From Thermanaeromonas sp. C210 (GTDB taxonomy: Bacteria; Bacillota; DSM-521; Neomoorellales; Neomoorellaceae), in the NCBI RefSeq assembly GCF_013167955.1, contig NZ_BLWF01000001.1:434001-498000 (forward strand): a DNA stretch of 64,000 nucleotides. The letters are read 5' to 3'. Within the stretch, counting starts at the first letter, position 1. Each line of letters begins with the position of its first letter. A program made the position numbers and the translations under genes. The notes under the pieces were generated by a model that was not told the origin of the DNA, searched no databases, and worked only from the letters and a program-made list of their open reading frames with translations. Of this stretch, positions 6,853 through 15,995 are shown piece by piece.

Positions 6853-8345
6853 TATACCTGCGCGTTTCCACCGACGATCAGGCCCGGCACGGATACAGCC
6901 TTGAAGCCCAAGAGGAGGCCTGCCGAAAGAAGGCACGCGAGCTGGGGGCCGACCAGATGGAAGTATACCGGGATGAAGGCTACACAGGAGAAATTCTGGA
7001 GCGCCCAGGCCTCCAGGCCGCCCTGGCCGCAGCAAAGAGCGCGGCCTTCTTTATTGTTTATGATCCCGACCGGCTGTCCAGGCGCCTGGCCCATCAGCTC
7101 CTCCTGGTGGAGGCCATAGAAAAGGCCGGCTGTCGGTTGGAGTTTGTAACGCTGGACTGGCAGGCCAACCCGGAGGGGAGGCTTTTTTACTCTTTACGCG
7201 GCGCCATCGCCGAATACGAAAAGGAGAAGTTCAAACTGCGCAGCCAGTTCGGCCGCCTGGCCAAAGCTAAACAGGGTTATCTACCTTTCGACCCCAGGAC
7301 CTACGGGTACCGGTACGTTGAGGGAAAATACGAGGTCGACGAGGCTAAGGCGGCCGTGTATCGCCGTATGGCCGATATGGCCCTGTCGGGGAAATCCTGC
7401 AGCGAGATAGCCGCAGCCCTGAACGCCGAGGGGATACCCGGGCCCAGAGGGTCGAGATGGTACCGGCAGACGGTAAGAAGGATACTGAAAAACCCGGCCT
7501 ACAAGGGCACCTTGTACGTCCACCGGTACGACACCGAAGGGCACAAGGCCGCAAGGCAGCGGGGAAGCAGCGTAAGCCCTAGAATCCGCCCCCGGGAAGA
7601 TTGGATAGCCGTACCCGTACCACCGTTAATCGATCCCGCAGAATGGGAAATCCTCCAGCAGGCCATCGCTTCCCGGAAGCGCGGCCGCCAGGGGGAGAAA
7701 ATCCATTACTACCCTTTAAGCGGCCTCGTCTACTGCGGTCTTTGCGGCGGGAGCATGTGCGGCGGCTACGGCAGGAGCCGGGAGGGGAACACCTTTAGAT
7801 ATTACATTTGCACCCGGGCATGGGCGTCCGTCCGGGCAGATAGGCAAAGGCCGGTGTCCTGCCCGGGCAACAGGCACCGGGCCGACAAGGTGGAAGAGGC
7901 GGTTTGGGGCAAAGTGAGGGAATGGCTTTATGACCCCGAAGGCCTGGTGCGCGACGTCCTGGATATCTCCGCAGCCGAACGGATTTCCGAGGAAGCCGGA
8001 AGGGTGAAAAAGCGCCTGGAACAGGCCGAACGGGAAAGGGAGCGGGTTTTGGAGGTATATAAGCGCGGCCTTATAAGCCTGGAATTATTCGAGCGGGAAG
8101 TGAAGGAGTTGGAAGTAGAAAAGAAGGTTTTGGAAGCCAGGCTGAGGGAACTGGAAGAAACGGTTAATTCCACCTTAGAAGTGCCTTATGGCGCGGGCAC
8201 CTTGCCTGAGGTGGCCCGGGAAGTCGTGGAAAGGTTGGACGACCTACCCTGGGAGGACAGGGAAAAGCTTATAAGGCTTTTGATACGGAAGGTCATCCTC
8301 TTAAGCGGCGAAATGGTGCTGGAGGCCAGGGCACCTCAACCCTAA
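6840..8345 (+). CDS. Large serine recombinase (site-specific integrase family)
   Basis: About 501 residues from GTG 6840, chosen because GAAAGGTGG lies 7-8 bases upstream; TTG 6804 is an alternative. The N-terminal resolvase domain carries the catalytic Ser10 in YLRVSTDDQ, with the arginine-rich DRLSRR segment near residue 75. A recombinase domain follows (residues about 160-260), then a zinc-ribbon domain (CGLCGGSMCGGYG and two later Cys). A coiled coil at about 385-450 is typical of integrases that recombine attP and attB. Enzymes of this class integrate phages or ICEs, but no phage or conjugation genes surround it, so it is an orphan or relic. It was probably acquired horizontally. Confidence 0.9.
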   Translation: MLAVIYLRVSTDDQARHGYSLEAQEEACRKKARELGADQMEVYRDEGYTGEILERPGLQAALAAAKSAAFFIVYDPDRLSRRLAHQLLLVEAIEKAGCRLEFVTLDWQANPEGRLFYSLRGAIAEYEKEKFKLRSQFGRLAKAKQGYLPFDPRTYGYRYVEGKYEVDEAKAAVYRRMADMALSGKSCSEIAAALNAEGIPGPRGSRWYRQTVRRILKNPAYKGTLYVHRYDTEGHKAARQRGSSVSPRIRPREDWIAVPVPPLIDPAEWEILQQAIASRKRGRQGEKIHYYPLSGLVYCGLCGGSMCGGYGRSREGNTFRYYICTRAWASVRADRQRPVSCPGNRHRADKVEEAVWGKVREWLYDPEGLVRDVLDISAAERISEEAGRVKKRLEQAERERERVLEVYKRGLISLELFEREVKELEVEKKVLEARLRELEETVNSTLEVPYGAGTLPEVAREVVERLDDLPWEDREKLIRLLIRKVILLSGEMVLEARAPQP

Positions 8346-8524
8346 AACAAAAAAGATGGAATGCTTATCGCTAAACGATTTAAGCCATATTGAACATTTT
8401 CTTGGGAATATGCAATCACCTAGGAAGTAAAATCGCCAGAAGGAGTATTGTTGTCGTACGACGAATTACATCTCAAGCATATGGGAGGCTCCTCCAATAA
8501 GAAAACGTGGACAGGTGATGGAGA

Positions 8525-8905
8525 ATGCAACCGCAAAAGCTGGCCATAATGAGCGACACACTTGCTATTTGCAGGCTAGACAAGGATGCTCCCCTACCGG
8601 AATGGGTACAGAGGAGCAGTTTTTTCTCTTGCACTCGAACGCCTTCTGAGCTTTCCATTGTCTGCCCCCAGAAGGATGTGCCCCCAAATATCCTTTGCGA
8701 AAAGGGGTGGCGATGCTTTAAAGTAGAAGGCCCCTTAGATTTTTCTTTGACGGGAGTTTTGGCTTCATTGGTTACCCCCTTGGCTGAGGAGCGAATAAGT
8801 ATCTTTGCGATATCTACATACGATACGGATTATTTACTAGTAAAAGAGGAACAACTTGATTTAGCAATCCGTGTCCTTAAGCAGAGTGGCCACCATATTG
8901 AGTGA
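8525..8905 (+). CDS. ACT-domain protein (CASTOR/DUF-type tandem ACT)
   Basis: A 126-residue protein with the features of the ACT_7 family: an N-terminal ACT-like half (LAICRLDKDAPLPEWV), then GPLDFSLTGVLASLVTPLAEERISIFAISTYDTDYLLVKEEQLDLAIRVL. Family members bind small ligands such as amino acids. There is no catalytic domain. ATG 8525 has a weak GTGATGGAG upstream. It sits alone between the recombinase and a FeoB remnant, so its target cannot be deduced. Confidence 0.75.
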   Translation: MQPQKLAIMSDTLAICRLDKDAPLPEWVQRSSFFSCTRTPSELSIVCPQKDVPPNILCEKGWRCFKVEGPLDFSLTGVLASLVTPLAEERISIFAISTYDTDYLLVKEEQLDLAIRVLKQSGHHIE

Positions 8906-9001
8906 TTGACCGTATAAACATGACTTGGAGTTCTTAATGGGGTTGTTGCCTCCCGACGAATACATGAGGATTTAGAAGGTTTTAACGGTTGCGGCTTCGA
9001 A

Positions 9002-9781
9002 ATGCTCACGAACGTCTTCGTCCCGTGCAACGGGCGGTTTCCCCTGTTAATAGCCCTGGCCGGCATCTTCATGGGCGGCGCGGAGGGGCGCAATAGCCTG
9101 CTTGCTGCAGGGGTGGTAACGGGGGTAGTGTTGTCCGGCATAGGAATGACCTTCCTGGTTTCTAGGCTTCTTTCGCGGACCCTTTTAAAAGGGGTACCTT
9201 CCGCCTTTGCCCTGGAGCTCCCCCCCTACCGCTGGCCCAGGATAGGAAGCCTGCTGGTACGCTCCTTTCTGGACCGTACCGTTTTTGTTCTGGTTCGGGC
9301 GGTAACCGTGGCCGCCCCGGCAGGGGCCGTCACCTGGGTGCTGGCCAATACCGAGATATATCACGAGAGCCTGTTAAGTCTAGCAGCCCGCTGCCTGCAA
9401 CCTTTGGCTGGCTTTATCGGGCTGGACGGGTACATCTTGCTGGCTTTTATCCTGGCCTTGCCGGCCAACGAGCTGGTGTTGCCCCTTCTGCTCATGGCCT
9501 ATCTTAATCTGGGATCCCTCGTAGAACTGGATACTCTGGAAGCCCTGGGGGGCGTCCTCCGTTCCCAAGGGTGGACCTGGGCTACGGCCCTGGGGGTTAT
9601 GCTTTTTAGCCTCTTCCATTACCCCTGCGGTACGACACTCCTTTCCGTCTACAAGGAAACCAGGAGCCTGAAATGGACTCTGCTGGCCTTCGGCCTTCCT
9701 TTGGGGGTGGGATTTGGGGCTTTGCTCTTGCTGAAAGTAATTTTAGTTTTCGGGCAAGCCTGTGCGCTCCTGCAGGTGTAA
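9002..9781 (+). pseudogene. C-terminal remnant of ferrous iron transporter FeoB
   Basis: The 259 residues from ATG 9002 correspond to the second membrane (Gate) half of FeoB: FVPCNGRFPLLIALAGIF, then LSRTLLKGVPSAFALELPPYRWP, then the LGVMLFSLFHYPCGTT segment. The N-terminal GTP-binding domain and first membrane half are absent. The frame stays open upstream to about 8924 and reads EDLEGFNGCGFEMLTN, as if a piece between a GFxGCG segment and the LTNxFVPCNGRFP segment had been deleted. There is no feoA and no good ribosome binding site. It is most likely non-functional, although a shortened membrane protein cannot be excluded. Confidence 0.7.
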
Positions 9782-9894
9782 GAGGGTGGGTTTATAAGAG
9801 GTTAGTTTAATGTTGTTGTATATTACCGGTACAATTACACTCGGGGTTGACAGCAAAGGTGTTCTGTGCGAAATTAGAAGCGGGGGGGTATAAC

Positions 9895-12186
9895 ATGGGT
9901 TACTCAATTGTGGGCGAAAGTGTTAAGAGGGTCGATGCCGTGGCGAAGGTTACCGGGAAAGCCAAGTACACCGGTGACTTTCTGGAAAGGGATATGCTGG
10001 TCGGGAAAATCCTGAGAAGCCCGCACGCTCACGCTATTGTTAAGAATATTGATGTGAGCAAAGCCAAGGCCCTACCAGGCGTAGAAGCGGTTTTAACTTA
10101 CCGGGATGTCCCGGCGAACAAGTTTGCTACCGCCGGCCACCCATATGCGCTGGACCCAGCCCACAGGGATAAAGAGGACCGCACCATTTTGACCAACAAA
10201 GCCCGCTTCGTAGGGGATGCCGTTGCCGCCGTGGTGGCCACCGATGAATTGGTGGCGCAGGAAGCCCTAAAATTGATCGAAGTAGAGTACGAAGTATTGG
10301 AACCCCTGCTCACCCCGGAGGCGGCCATGAGGGAAGGCGCCCCTCTGATCCACGAGGATTGCCCCAGAAATATCGTGAGTTCCGCCGGCTATGAAATCGG
10401 CAATATCGAAGAGGCTTTTAAAGAATCCGACTACATTTTTGAAGAAGAATTTGAAACGAGCATCGTACAACACTGCCAGTTAGAAAACCATATATCCATA
10501 GCTTACGTGGATAGCGACGGCCGCATTGTGATAATCACCTCTACGCAGATTCCCCATATTGTCAGGAGGATTGTAGGACAAGCATTGGGCATTCCCTGGG
10601 GAAGGGTGCGCGTTATAAAGCCCGCCGTCGGGGGTGGGTTTGGCAGCAAGCAGGACGTGTGTCTAGAACCCCTGGCCGCAGCCATGACCCTGGCCGTAGG
10701 GGGAAGACCGGTAAAGCTCGAGCTTTCCCGGGAAGAATGCATGATCGATACCCGTACCCGCCATGCCATTAAGTATAAGATTAAGACCGGTGTTGCCAAG
10801 GACGGCAAGTTGGTGGGTATGCACATAACCGCCATCTCCAACACCGGGGCGTATGCCTCCCACGGCCATTCTATCCTTATGGCCGGAGGCTCCAAGTTCA
10901 GAATTCTTTATCCCATGAAGGCCTTAAAATATGACGCCTACACGGTATATACCAACCTGCCTGTGGCTGGTGCCATGCGGGGCTACGGGTCCCCCCAGAT
11001 AACCTATGCGGTGGAGTGCCACTTGGAGAATATAGCGAGAAAATTAAATATGGACCCAATAGAACTACGCCGCAAAAACCTGGTTCAGGTGGGATACGTG
11101 GATCCTCTGAACGGGAATGTGGTCAGGAGCTGCGGTATTCGCGAATGTATTGATAAGGGCAAGGAATTGATCAAGTGGGACGAGAAAAAAGCGCGGTATC
11201 AGAATCAAACGGGCACCAAGCGCCGGGGGGTAGGCATGGCCTGCTTCAGCTATGCCTCCGGCACTTATCCCGCAGGTCAGGAAATTGCGGGAGCCAGGAT
11301 CGTCTTGAATCAGGACGGTTCCGTCCAGTTGCAGCTCGGTGCTACTGAAATAGGGCAGGGAAGCGACACAGTTTTCGCCCAGATGACGGCCGAAATACTG
11401 GGCATTCCCGTAGACATGGTCCATGTTATTTCCACCCAGGATACCGACGTCAGCCCCTTTGACACCGGCGCCTATGCCTCCCGCCAGAGTTACATTACGG
11501 GCATGGCTGTGAAAAAGGCTGCCTTAGAAGTCAAGGGAAAAATCCTGGACTTTGTTTTTAAGATGACGGGTATCCCTGCCCAGGCCCTGGATATTAAAGA
11601 TTGTAATATAGTCTACAAGCATTCGGGAGAAGCGGTCATGCCCCTTGCGGAGGTAGCTTTGCGGACTTACTACGACCTTTCCTCCGCCCACCCCATAACG
11701 AGCGATACTTCCAATAATGCGCGGGTAAACGCCTTTACCTTTGGGGTGACCTTTGCGGAGGTGGAAGTAGACGTCCGTACGGGGCAGATCGAGGTAGTCG
11801 AGATATACAACGTCCACGACTCGGGCAAGATCATTAATCCCCAACTGGCCGAGGGGCAGGTGCACGGCGGTGTCAGCATGGGCATCGGCTATGCCCTTAT
11901 GGAACAGATGTTGTTCGACGAGAAGACGGGGAAACCCCTTAACAACAACCTGCTGGATTATAAGCTGCCCACCATCATGGATATCCCGGAAATAGGGGTG
12001 GCCTTTGTCGAAACCTTTGAACCCACCGGACCTTTCGGCAACAAGTCTTTAGGAGAGCCGCCGGTGATTCCGGTTGCGCCCGCCATTCGTAATGCGGTTT
12101 TGGATGCTACGGGGGTGGCCTTTAACCGGATACCCATGAATCCCCAGCGGGTCTTTGAAAAGTTCAAGGAAGCCGGGTTAATATAG
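9895..12186 (+). CDS. Molybdenum hydroxylase large subunit (xanthine dehydrogenase / aldehyde oxidase family)
   Basis: A 763-residue molybdopterin-cytosine-dinucleotide subunit that hydroxylates a substrate C-H with water. ATG 9895 follows GGGGGGG 5-6 bases upstream; the frame is open to 9847, but a TTGACA there looks more like a promoter box. Family segments are GxxxxRVDAVAKVTGKAKYTGDF at the N-terminus, VGGGFGSKQD at about residue 245, GAMRGYGSPQ at about 360, QLGATEIGQGSD at about 480, and the base-catalyst Glu in SLGEPP near the C-terminus. It is first of three genes encoding the L, M and S subunits. The substrate (purine, aldehyde or N-heterocycle) cannot be read from the sequence; CO is unlikely because the VAYRCSFR active-site loop is absent. 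Confidence 0.9.
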   Translation: MGYSIVGESVKRVDAVAKVTGKAKYTGDFLERDMLVGKILRSPHAHAIVKNIDVSKAKALPGVEAVLTYRDVPANKFATAGHPYALDPAHRDKEDRTILTNKARFVGDAVAAVVATDELVAQEALKLIEVEYEVLEPLLTPEAAMREGAPLIHEDCPRNIVSSAGYEIGNIEEAFKESDYIFEEEFETSIVQHCQLENHISIAYVDSDGRIVIITSTQIPHIVRRIVGQALGIPWGRVRVIKPAVGGGFGSKQDVCLEPLAAAMTLAVGGRPVKLELSREECMIDTRTRHAIKYKIKTGVAKDGKLVGMHITAISNTGAYASHGHSILMAGGSKFRILYPMKALKYDAYTVYTNLPVAGAMRGYGSPQITYAVECHLENIARKLNMDPIELRRKNLVQVGYVDPLNGNVVRSCGIRECIDKGKELIKWDEKKARYQNQTGTKRRGVGMACFSYASGTYPAGQEIAGARIVLNQDGSVQLQLGATEIGQGSDTVFAQMTAEILGIPVDMVHVISTQDTDVSPFDTGAYASRQSYITGMAVKKAALEVKGKILDFVFKMTGIPAQALDIKDCNIVYKHSGEAVMPLAEVALRTYYDLSSAHPITSDTSNNARVNAFTFGVTFAEVEVDVRTGQIEVVEIYNVHDSGKIINPQLAEGQVHGGVSMGIGYALMEQMLFDEKTGKPLNNNLLDYKLPTIMDIPEIGVAFVETFEPTGPFGNKSLGEPPVIPVAPAIRNAVLDATGVAFNRIPMNPQRVFEKFKEAGLI

Positions 12187-12203
12187 GAAGGCGGTGAGGA
12201 TTT

Positions 12204-13088
12204 ATGTATAACATCCAGGGGTATTTCGAGGCGGAGACAGTAAAGGAAGCCGTAGAGCTGCTGGCGGCCAATCCTAACCTAGTGGTTATTGCCGGTGGAA
12301 CGGATGTATTGATAAAGATGCACCACGGTCAGATAGAGAAGGCAGAGTTGCTCAGTATTCGCAAAATAAAGTCCCTGGAGGGGATTGAGAAACTCGAGGA
12401 CGGAACCATTACCATCGGCCCCCTGACCACCTTCACCCAGGTGGCCAACAGCCCCGTAATTAAAGAGAACATCCCCGTCCTGGTGGAGGCGGCCTTATCC
12501 ATGGGCGGACCCCAGATCCGAAACGTGGCCACCATAGGCGGCAATATCTGCAACGGGGCAACCTCGGCCGACAGTGCCTCCACCTTGTTTGCCCTGGACG
12601 CGCGTTTAAGGCTTGAGGGTCCTCAGGGCGAGCGGGTGGTTCCCATCCAGGATTTTTACCTGGGCCCGGGGAAGGTGGATTTGAAGCCGGCGGAACTTCT
12701 TACGGGTATTCTCATTTTCCCTGAGAATTACCAGGGGTATGCCGGGCACTATATTAAGTTCTCCATGCGCAAGGCCATGGACATTGCCACCCTGGGCGTG
12801 GCTGTCCTCTGCAAACTAAAGGAAGGCCGCCTTTTTGAGGACGTGAGGATCGGGCTGGGGGTGGCCGCACCCACGCCCATCAGGTGCCCGGAAGCCGAAG
12901 CCTTTGCGAGGGGTAAGGACGTCTCCCGGGAAACCATAGCGGAGATCGGGAAGTTAGCCGTAAAGGCTACCAGGGCCCGGACCTCCTGGAGGGCCTCTAA
13001 GGAATACAGGGAGCACCTGGTGGAGGAGCTTACCCAGCGGGCCTTGAAGGCGGCGGTTCTTAAGGCGGGGGGTGGGGAAGTTGCTTAG
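12204..13088 (+). CDS. Molybdenum hydroxylase FAD-binding medium subunit
   Basis: A 294-residue CoxM/XdhB-type subunit. The FAD pyrophosphate loop is [16 protein letters not shown] at about residue 28, and the second flavin loop is [20 protein letters not shown] at about 100. It passes electrons from the [2Fe-2S] centres to NAD or another acceptor. ATG 12204 follows GGAAGGCGGTGAGG, and its stop overlaps the small-subunit start. No extra Cys-rich [4Fe-4S] loop, as in 4-hydroxybenzoyl-CoA reductase, is visible. Confidence 0.9.
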   Translation: MYNIQGYFEAETVKEAVELLAANPNLVVIAGGTDVLIKMHHGQIEKAELLSIRKIKSLEGIEKLEDGTITIGPLTTFTQVANSPVIKENIPVLVEAALSMGGPQIRNVATIGGNICNGATSADSASTLFALDARLRLEGPQGERVVPIQDFYLGPGKVDLKPAELLTGILIFPENYQGYAGHYIKFSMRKAMDIATLGVAVLCKLKEGRLFEDVRIGLGVAAPTPIRCPEAEAFARGKDVSRETIAEIGKLAVKATRARTSWRASKEYREHLVEELTQRALKAAVLKAGGGEVA

Positions 13089-13551
13089 AAAAATTTCCTT
13101 CACGGTTAACGGGAAACAACAGACTTTAGAAATCGACGTGCGGGAATCGCTGCTGGAGGTTTTGCGCAACCGTTTAGGCTATACCGGAGTAAAAAAGGGC
13201 TGTGAGGTAGGGGAATGCGGGGCTTGCACAGTGCTCGTGGACGGTACCCCCATCGACTCTTGTATATACCTGGGCGTCTGGGCCGACGGGAAGGATATCG
13301 TCACTATTGAAGGCATAGCCAAGGACGGGGAGCTTTCCAAGGTACAGAAGGCCTTTATCGAAGAGGGAGCCGTCCAGTGTGGGTTCTGTACTCCCGGTTA
13401 TATTCTTACGGCCACGGCTCTGGTAGAGAGTGGCAAAAAATATACCAGGGAAGAGCTTAAGCGGGAACTGTCCGGGCACCTGTGCCGGTGCACCGGCTAC
13501 CAAAACATCCTGCGGGCGGTCGAAAAAGCCCTGGCGGATGAGAACAATTAA
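13072..13551 (+). CDS. Molybdenum hydroxylase [2Fe-2S] small subunit
   Basis: A 159-residue subunit with two [2Fe-2S] clusters. The N-terminal plant-type ferredoxin motif is [16 protein letters not shown]...C and the C-terminal motif is QCGFCTPG...[10 protein letters not shown]. Start GTG 13072 (TTG 13081 is possible) overlaps the FAD subunit gene by 17 bases. A strong terminator follows. A stray fragment of a closely related gene lies at 6421-6534, so the cluster, or a relative of it, was once duplicated. Confidence 0.92.
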   Translation: MGKLLRKISFTVNGKQQTLEIDVRESLLEVLRNRLGYTGVKKGCEVGECGACTVLVDGTPIDSCIYLGVWADGKDIVTIEGIAKDGELSKVQKAFIEEGAVQCGFCTPGYILTATALVESGKKYTREELKRELSGHLCRCTGYQNILRAVEKALADENN

Positions 13552-13558
13552 GTGAAGA

Positions 13559-13591
13559 GGAGCAGGGGAGGTTTTCCCCTGCTCCTTTTTT
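13559..13591 (+). terminator. Strong intrinsic terminator
   Basis: A perfect hairpin, GGAGCAGGGG...CCCCTGCTCC, with a short loop and a run of six T. It closes the molybdenum hydroxylase operon. Confidence 0.92.
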
Positions 13592-13740
13592 ACGGGAGCC
13601 TCTTCCCTCGAAATGAAGAGAAGCCCTTCCGGTCTAAAGAGCTGAGCACAAGTGTTGGTCTGTTGATCTGCGAGGCTCCTCGAGCGAGAGGGAGCTGAAT
13701 TGCGCCTAGCTAAGAAGCGGGGATTCCTGGGGTCTAAGGA
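13592..13740. other. Intergenic, nothing recognised
   Basis: No supported gene. The last nine bases (13732-13740, GTCTAAGGA) are the left copy of the target duplication made by the adjacent MITE. Confidence 0.5.
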
Positions 13741-14003
13741 CTGAGTTATCCCCACTTTTTGCAGGGCAGGCCTGCTTGGGCTTGGAAGCGAGCGACTAAA
13801 CCTGAGCGGTAGCCAAACTTAGCGAGGTGAAAGGCGGAGGCAGGCCCGAGGCCATGGATGGCCGAGGCCGGCAACTGAGACAGGAGGTCGAATTTGCCGG
13901 GAAGCCTGCCGGAGCCTTGAGCCAAGCGCTAGTTTGGCCCGCGAGGGAGGCCTTTGCGAGCGAAAGCCAAGCAGGCCTGGGATCAAAACTGGGGATACGC
14001 CAG
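13741..14003 (+). mobile_element. MITE-like element, copy 1 (263 bp)
   Basis: A non-coding element with inverted termini: left CTGAGTTATCCCCACTTTTT, right (reverse complement) CTGGCGTATCCCCAGTTTT. It is flanked by a perfect 9-base direct repeat, GTCTAAGGA (13732-13740 and 14004-14012). The interior is GC-rich and highly self-complementary, for example AGGCCTGCTTGG near the left end against CCAAGCAGGCCT near the right end. Near-identical copies lie at 34471-34732 (inverted) and 63657-63929, plus a half copy at 36659-36723. A 9-bp duplication and CTG ends fit IS4-family transposition in trans (inference). A 60-codon open frame inside is only a by-product of the GC-rich repeat. Confidence 0.85.
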
Positions 14004-14091
14004 GTCTAAGGAGGGTTGATCCCGCCGGGGTTTATTTTCCAAAAAAATTGTATAGACTATCCCCACAGGAAGGATAAAGGAGGTAGTCTTG

Positions 14092-14412
14092 GTGCCCAGG
14101 ATCATCGGTATCGTACCCAACCAGGACCAGGTAGGCGGGTTAATCGACAGCCTTGAGGCAGCCGGCTTCGACCGCCGGGATATGATCGTTTCCAACCTCA
14201 GCAAGTCTCTGGAGGAGAGAAGAAACCCGAGCGAGATAACCTTTTTGAAAACCGAGCGCGAAGGCCTGTGGGAAACGGGGGCCTATATCGACTTTTTGGC
14301 GGATGAGGCGGGGACAGGGATAGTGGTCGCCGTGGAAGTGCCCCGCCATGAGGCGGCCAGGGTGCGGGAAATAATGGAACAAAACGGTGCGGCCAAAATT
14401 TTGCAGGATTAA
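14092..14412 (+). CDS. Conserved hypothetical protein, 106 residues
   Basis: Starts at GTG 14092 (or TTG 14089) behind AAAGGAGG. It begins with a hydrophobic strand plus a G-x-P motif (IIGIVPNQDQVGGLIDSLEAAGFDRRDMIVS) and ends with a helix (RHEAARVREIMEQNGAAKI). This resembles the small alpha/beta fold of general-stress 17M-like or ACT-like proteins, in which two such halves flank a variable loop. No catalytic residues are apparent and there is no operon partner. The function is unknown. A hairpin terminator overlaps its stop codon. Confidence 0.7.
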   Translation: MPRIIGIVPNQDQVGGLIDSLEAAGFDRRDMIVSNLSKSLEERRNPSEITFLKTEREGLWETGAYIDFLADEAGTGIVVAVEVPRHEAARVREIMEQNGAAKILQD

Positions 14413-14438
14413 AGGGCGCCGCCAGTCTGGCGCCCTTT
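14411..14438. terminator. Intrinsic terminator overlapping the stop codon
   Basis: AAAGGGCGCC pairs perfectly with GGCGCCCTTT around an 8-base loop. A and T runs on both sides could make it bidirectional between the convergent hypothetical and kinase genes. Confidence 0.75.
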
Positions 14439-14513
14439 AATACGGGCCACCTGGGAAAGGAGATGGATACTGCGGGTTTCTTTATAAAGTTTGGACCGCG
14501 TAAAAGCCAGGCC

Positions 14514-15977
14514 TCATGCTTCCTTTTCGCTTTCATAGAGCTCATGGGCAGCTTCATTTAGCCTCAGATAAGAGGCAAAGGCCCTTTGATAGTATCGGCT
14601 GGCCTCCGCGTCAGGTGTGTGGCGGCCGGCTACAGGATTCCAGCCCTTGCGCAGTTCGCTAAAATCACCAAAAATACCTATAGCATACCCGGCCAAATAG
14701 GCCGTTCCCAAAGCGGTATTATGGTGCCGGGGATAGTCGATCTCCCGGCCCAAAACATCACTGAGAATTTGCCGCCAGAGGCGGTTACGGGCTCCCCCGC
14801 CGGTAATCACTACTCGTGTTACTTCCGACGCCGCGCGCAGGTATCCCTGTTTAAACTCATAAGCTATGCCCTCCAACAGGCCGCGGAAAATATGTGGGCG
14901 GCGGTGGAGGGGTGTTAGACCGAAAAGAGTTCCCCGGACCATGGGGGCCGGCCGGGGCAAACGGCGGCCCATGAGATGGGGCAGGAAGTAGAGGCCCTGG
15001 GCGCCGGGGGGAACTAACCCGGCTTCCCGTTCCACCAGGCTATAAAACCGGCTTTCCGGAAGATCAGGGAAGAAGGAGTGCCGGTACCAATTAATGGCCT
15101 GGCCGCACGCCAGGATGTTGGCGCAGAACTCAACAGTGGAAGGCTGATCGCTTATATGAATGGTGCGGGCCGCTTCAACGAGGGGCCGGTGGACGAGGAT
15201 GGCTGTTCCGGTAGTTCCCAGGTAGAGCATCAGTTCTCCTGGCTCCGTTACTCCTGCCGCCAAAAGAGTGGCAAAGGAGTCGCCGGTACCCGTAATAACC
15301 GGAGTACCGGGGGCCAGACCGGTGACGGAAGCCGCCGTCCGCGTTACGGTCCCTGCTACGGCGGTGGCCGGGAGGGGTTCGGGTAACAGTTGGGGGTTTA
15401 ATTGAAGCTCACGGCATAAATCCTTCCGCCACTCCATTCTAGCGGGGTCGAACAGGCCGCCAAATATGTTGGCCGTATCCACATCGGTAGTTTTACATCC
15501 GGTCAGGCGGTAAACGATGTAGCTATGGGGGTTTAAAACGACATCCCCCCTTTCGTAAACCTCGGGTTCGTGTTTTTTCAGCCACAAGAGTTTGGGCAAA
15601 ACCTGTTCCAGGGTGATCTGCATTCCATACTTCTCTTTAAGCTCTCGCAACTCGGTTCCTGCACGGTTGTCGCAATAAAGGAGGGCGGGCCGGAGGGGGA
15701 CACCCTCCGGGTCTAGAAGGCAGAGGGCAGGCACTAACCCGCTTATGCCTATGGCGGCAATTTCACTAGGGTTGACCTCCGCTCGCGCTAACAAGTCCTT
15801 AACCAGAAGGACGAACTCCCCCCACCAGTCTTCCTCCGGGTCCTGTTCCGCCCACCCGGGCTGGGGGTACTTTATACCATGAGAGGTATAACCTGAAGCC
15901 AGGATGTGACCGCTGCTGTTTACCAGCACGGCCTTAAGGCCTAAAGTTCCTATATCCACCCCTAAAAGTACCGGCAA
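14514..15977 (-). CDS. FGGY-family carbohydrate kinase
   Basis: About 487 residues from TTG 15977 on the minus strand, chosen because AAAGGTGG lies 8 bases before it; GTG 15989 has no ribosome binding site. The actin-like ATPase fold shows GVDIGTLGLKAVL at the N-terminus, PGWAEQDPEEDWW (typical of xylulokinases), GTGDSFATLLAAG, and the second domain ADENOSINE-type loop VVITGGGARNRLWRQILSDVLG. It phosphorylates a sugar or related hydroxy compound, and xylulokinase or LsrK-like are both possible. It is last in the ten-gene operon, 18 bases after the dehydrogenase, and would act with the aldolase on the imported substrate. Confidence 0.88.
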   Translation of the reverse strand: MPVLLGVDIGTLGLKAVLVNSSGHILASGYTSHGIKYPQPGWAEQDPEEDWWGEFVLLVKDLLARAEVNPSEIAAIGISGLVPALCLLDPEGVPLRPALLYCDNRAGTELRELKEKYGMQITLEQVLPKLLWLKKHEPEVYERGDVVLNPHSYIVYRLTGCKTTDVDTANIFGGLFDPARMEWRKDLCRELQLNPQLLPEPLPATAVAGTVTRTAASVTGLAPGTPVITGTGDSFATLLAAGVTEPGELMLYLGTTGTAILVHRPLVEAARTIHISDQPSTVEFCANILACGQAINWYRHSFFPDLPESRFYSLVEREAGLVPPGAQGLYFLPHLMGRRLPRPAPMVRGTLFGLTPLHRRPHIFRGLLEGIAYEFKQGYLRAASEVTRVVITGGGARNRLWRQILSDVLGREIDYPRHHNTALGTAYLAGYAIGIFGDFSELRKGWNPVAGRHTPDAEASRYYQRAFASYLRLNEAAHELYESEKEA

Positions 15978-15995
15978 CTCAACCGCCACCTTTGT

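Noticed and set aside
8453-8462. GTCGTACGAC as a proven recombinase attachment site
   Set aside because: A 10-base palindrome alone is too short to assign; no second copy or crossover core was found.
9847-9894. N-terminal extension of the molybdenum hydroxylase from TTG 9847
   Set aside because: No ribosome binding site; TTGACA there looks like a promoter box, and ATG 9895 has a good G-rich site.
13827-14009. Open frame of 60 codons inside MITE copy 1
   Set aside because: It lies within the repeat, follows its GC-rich palindromes and has no ribosome binding site; it is not kept in the other copies.
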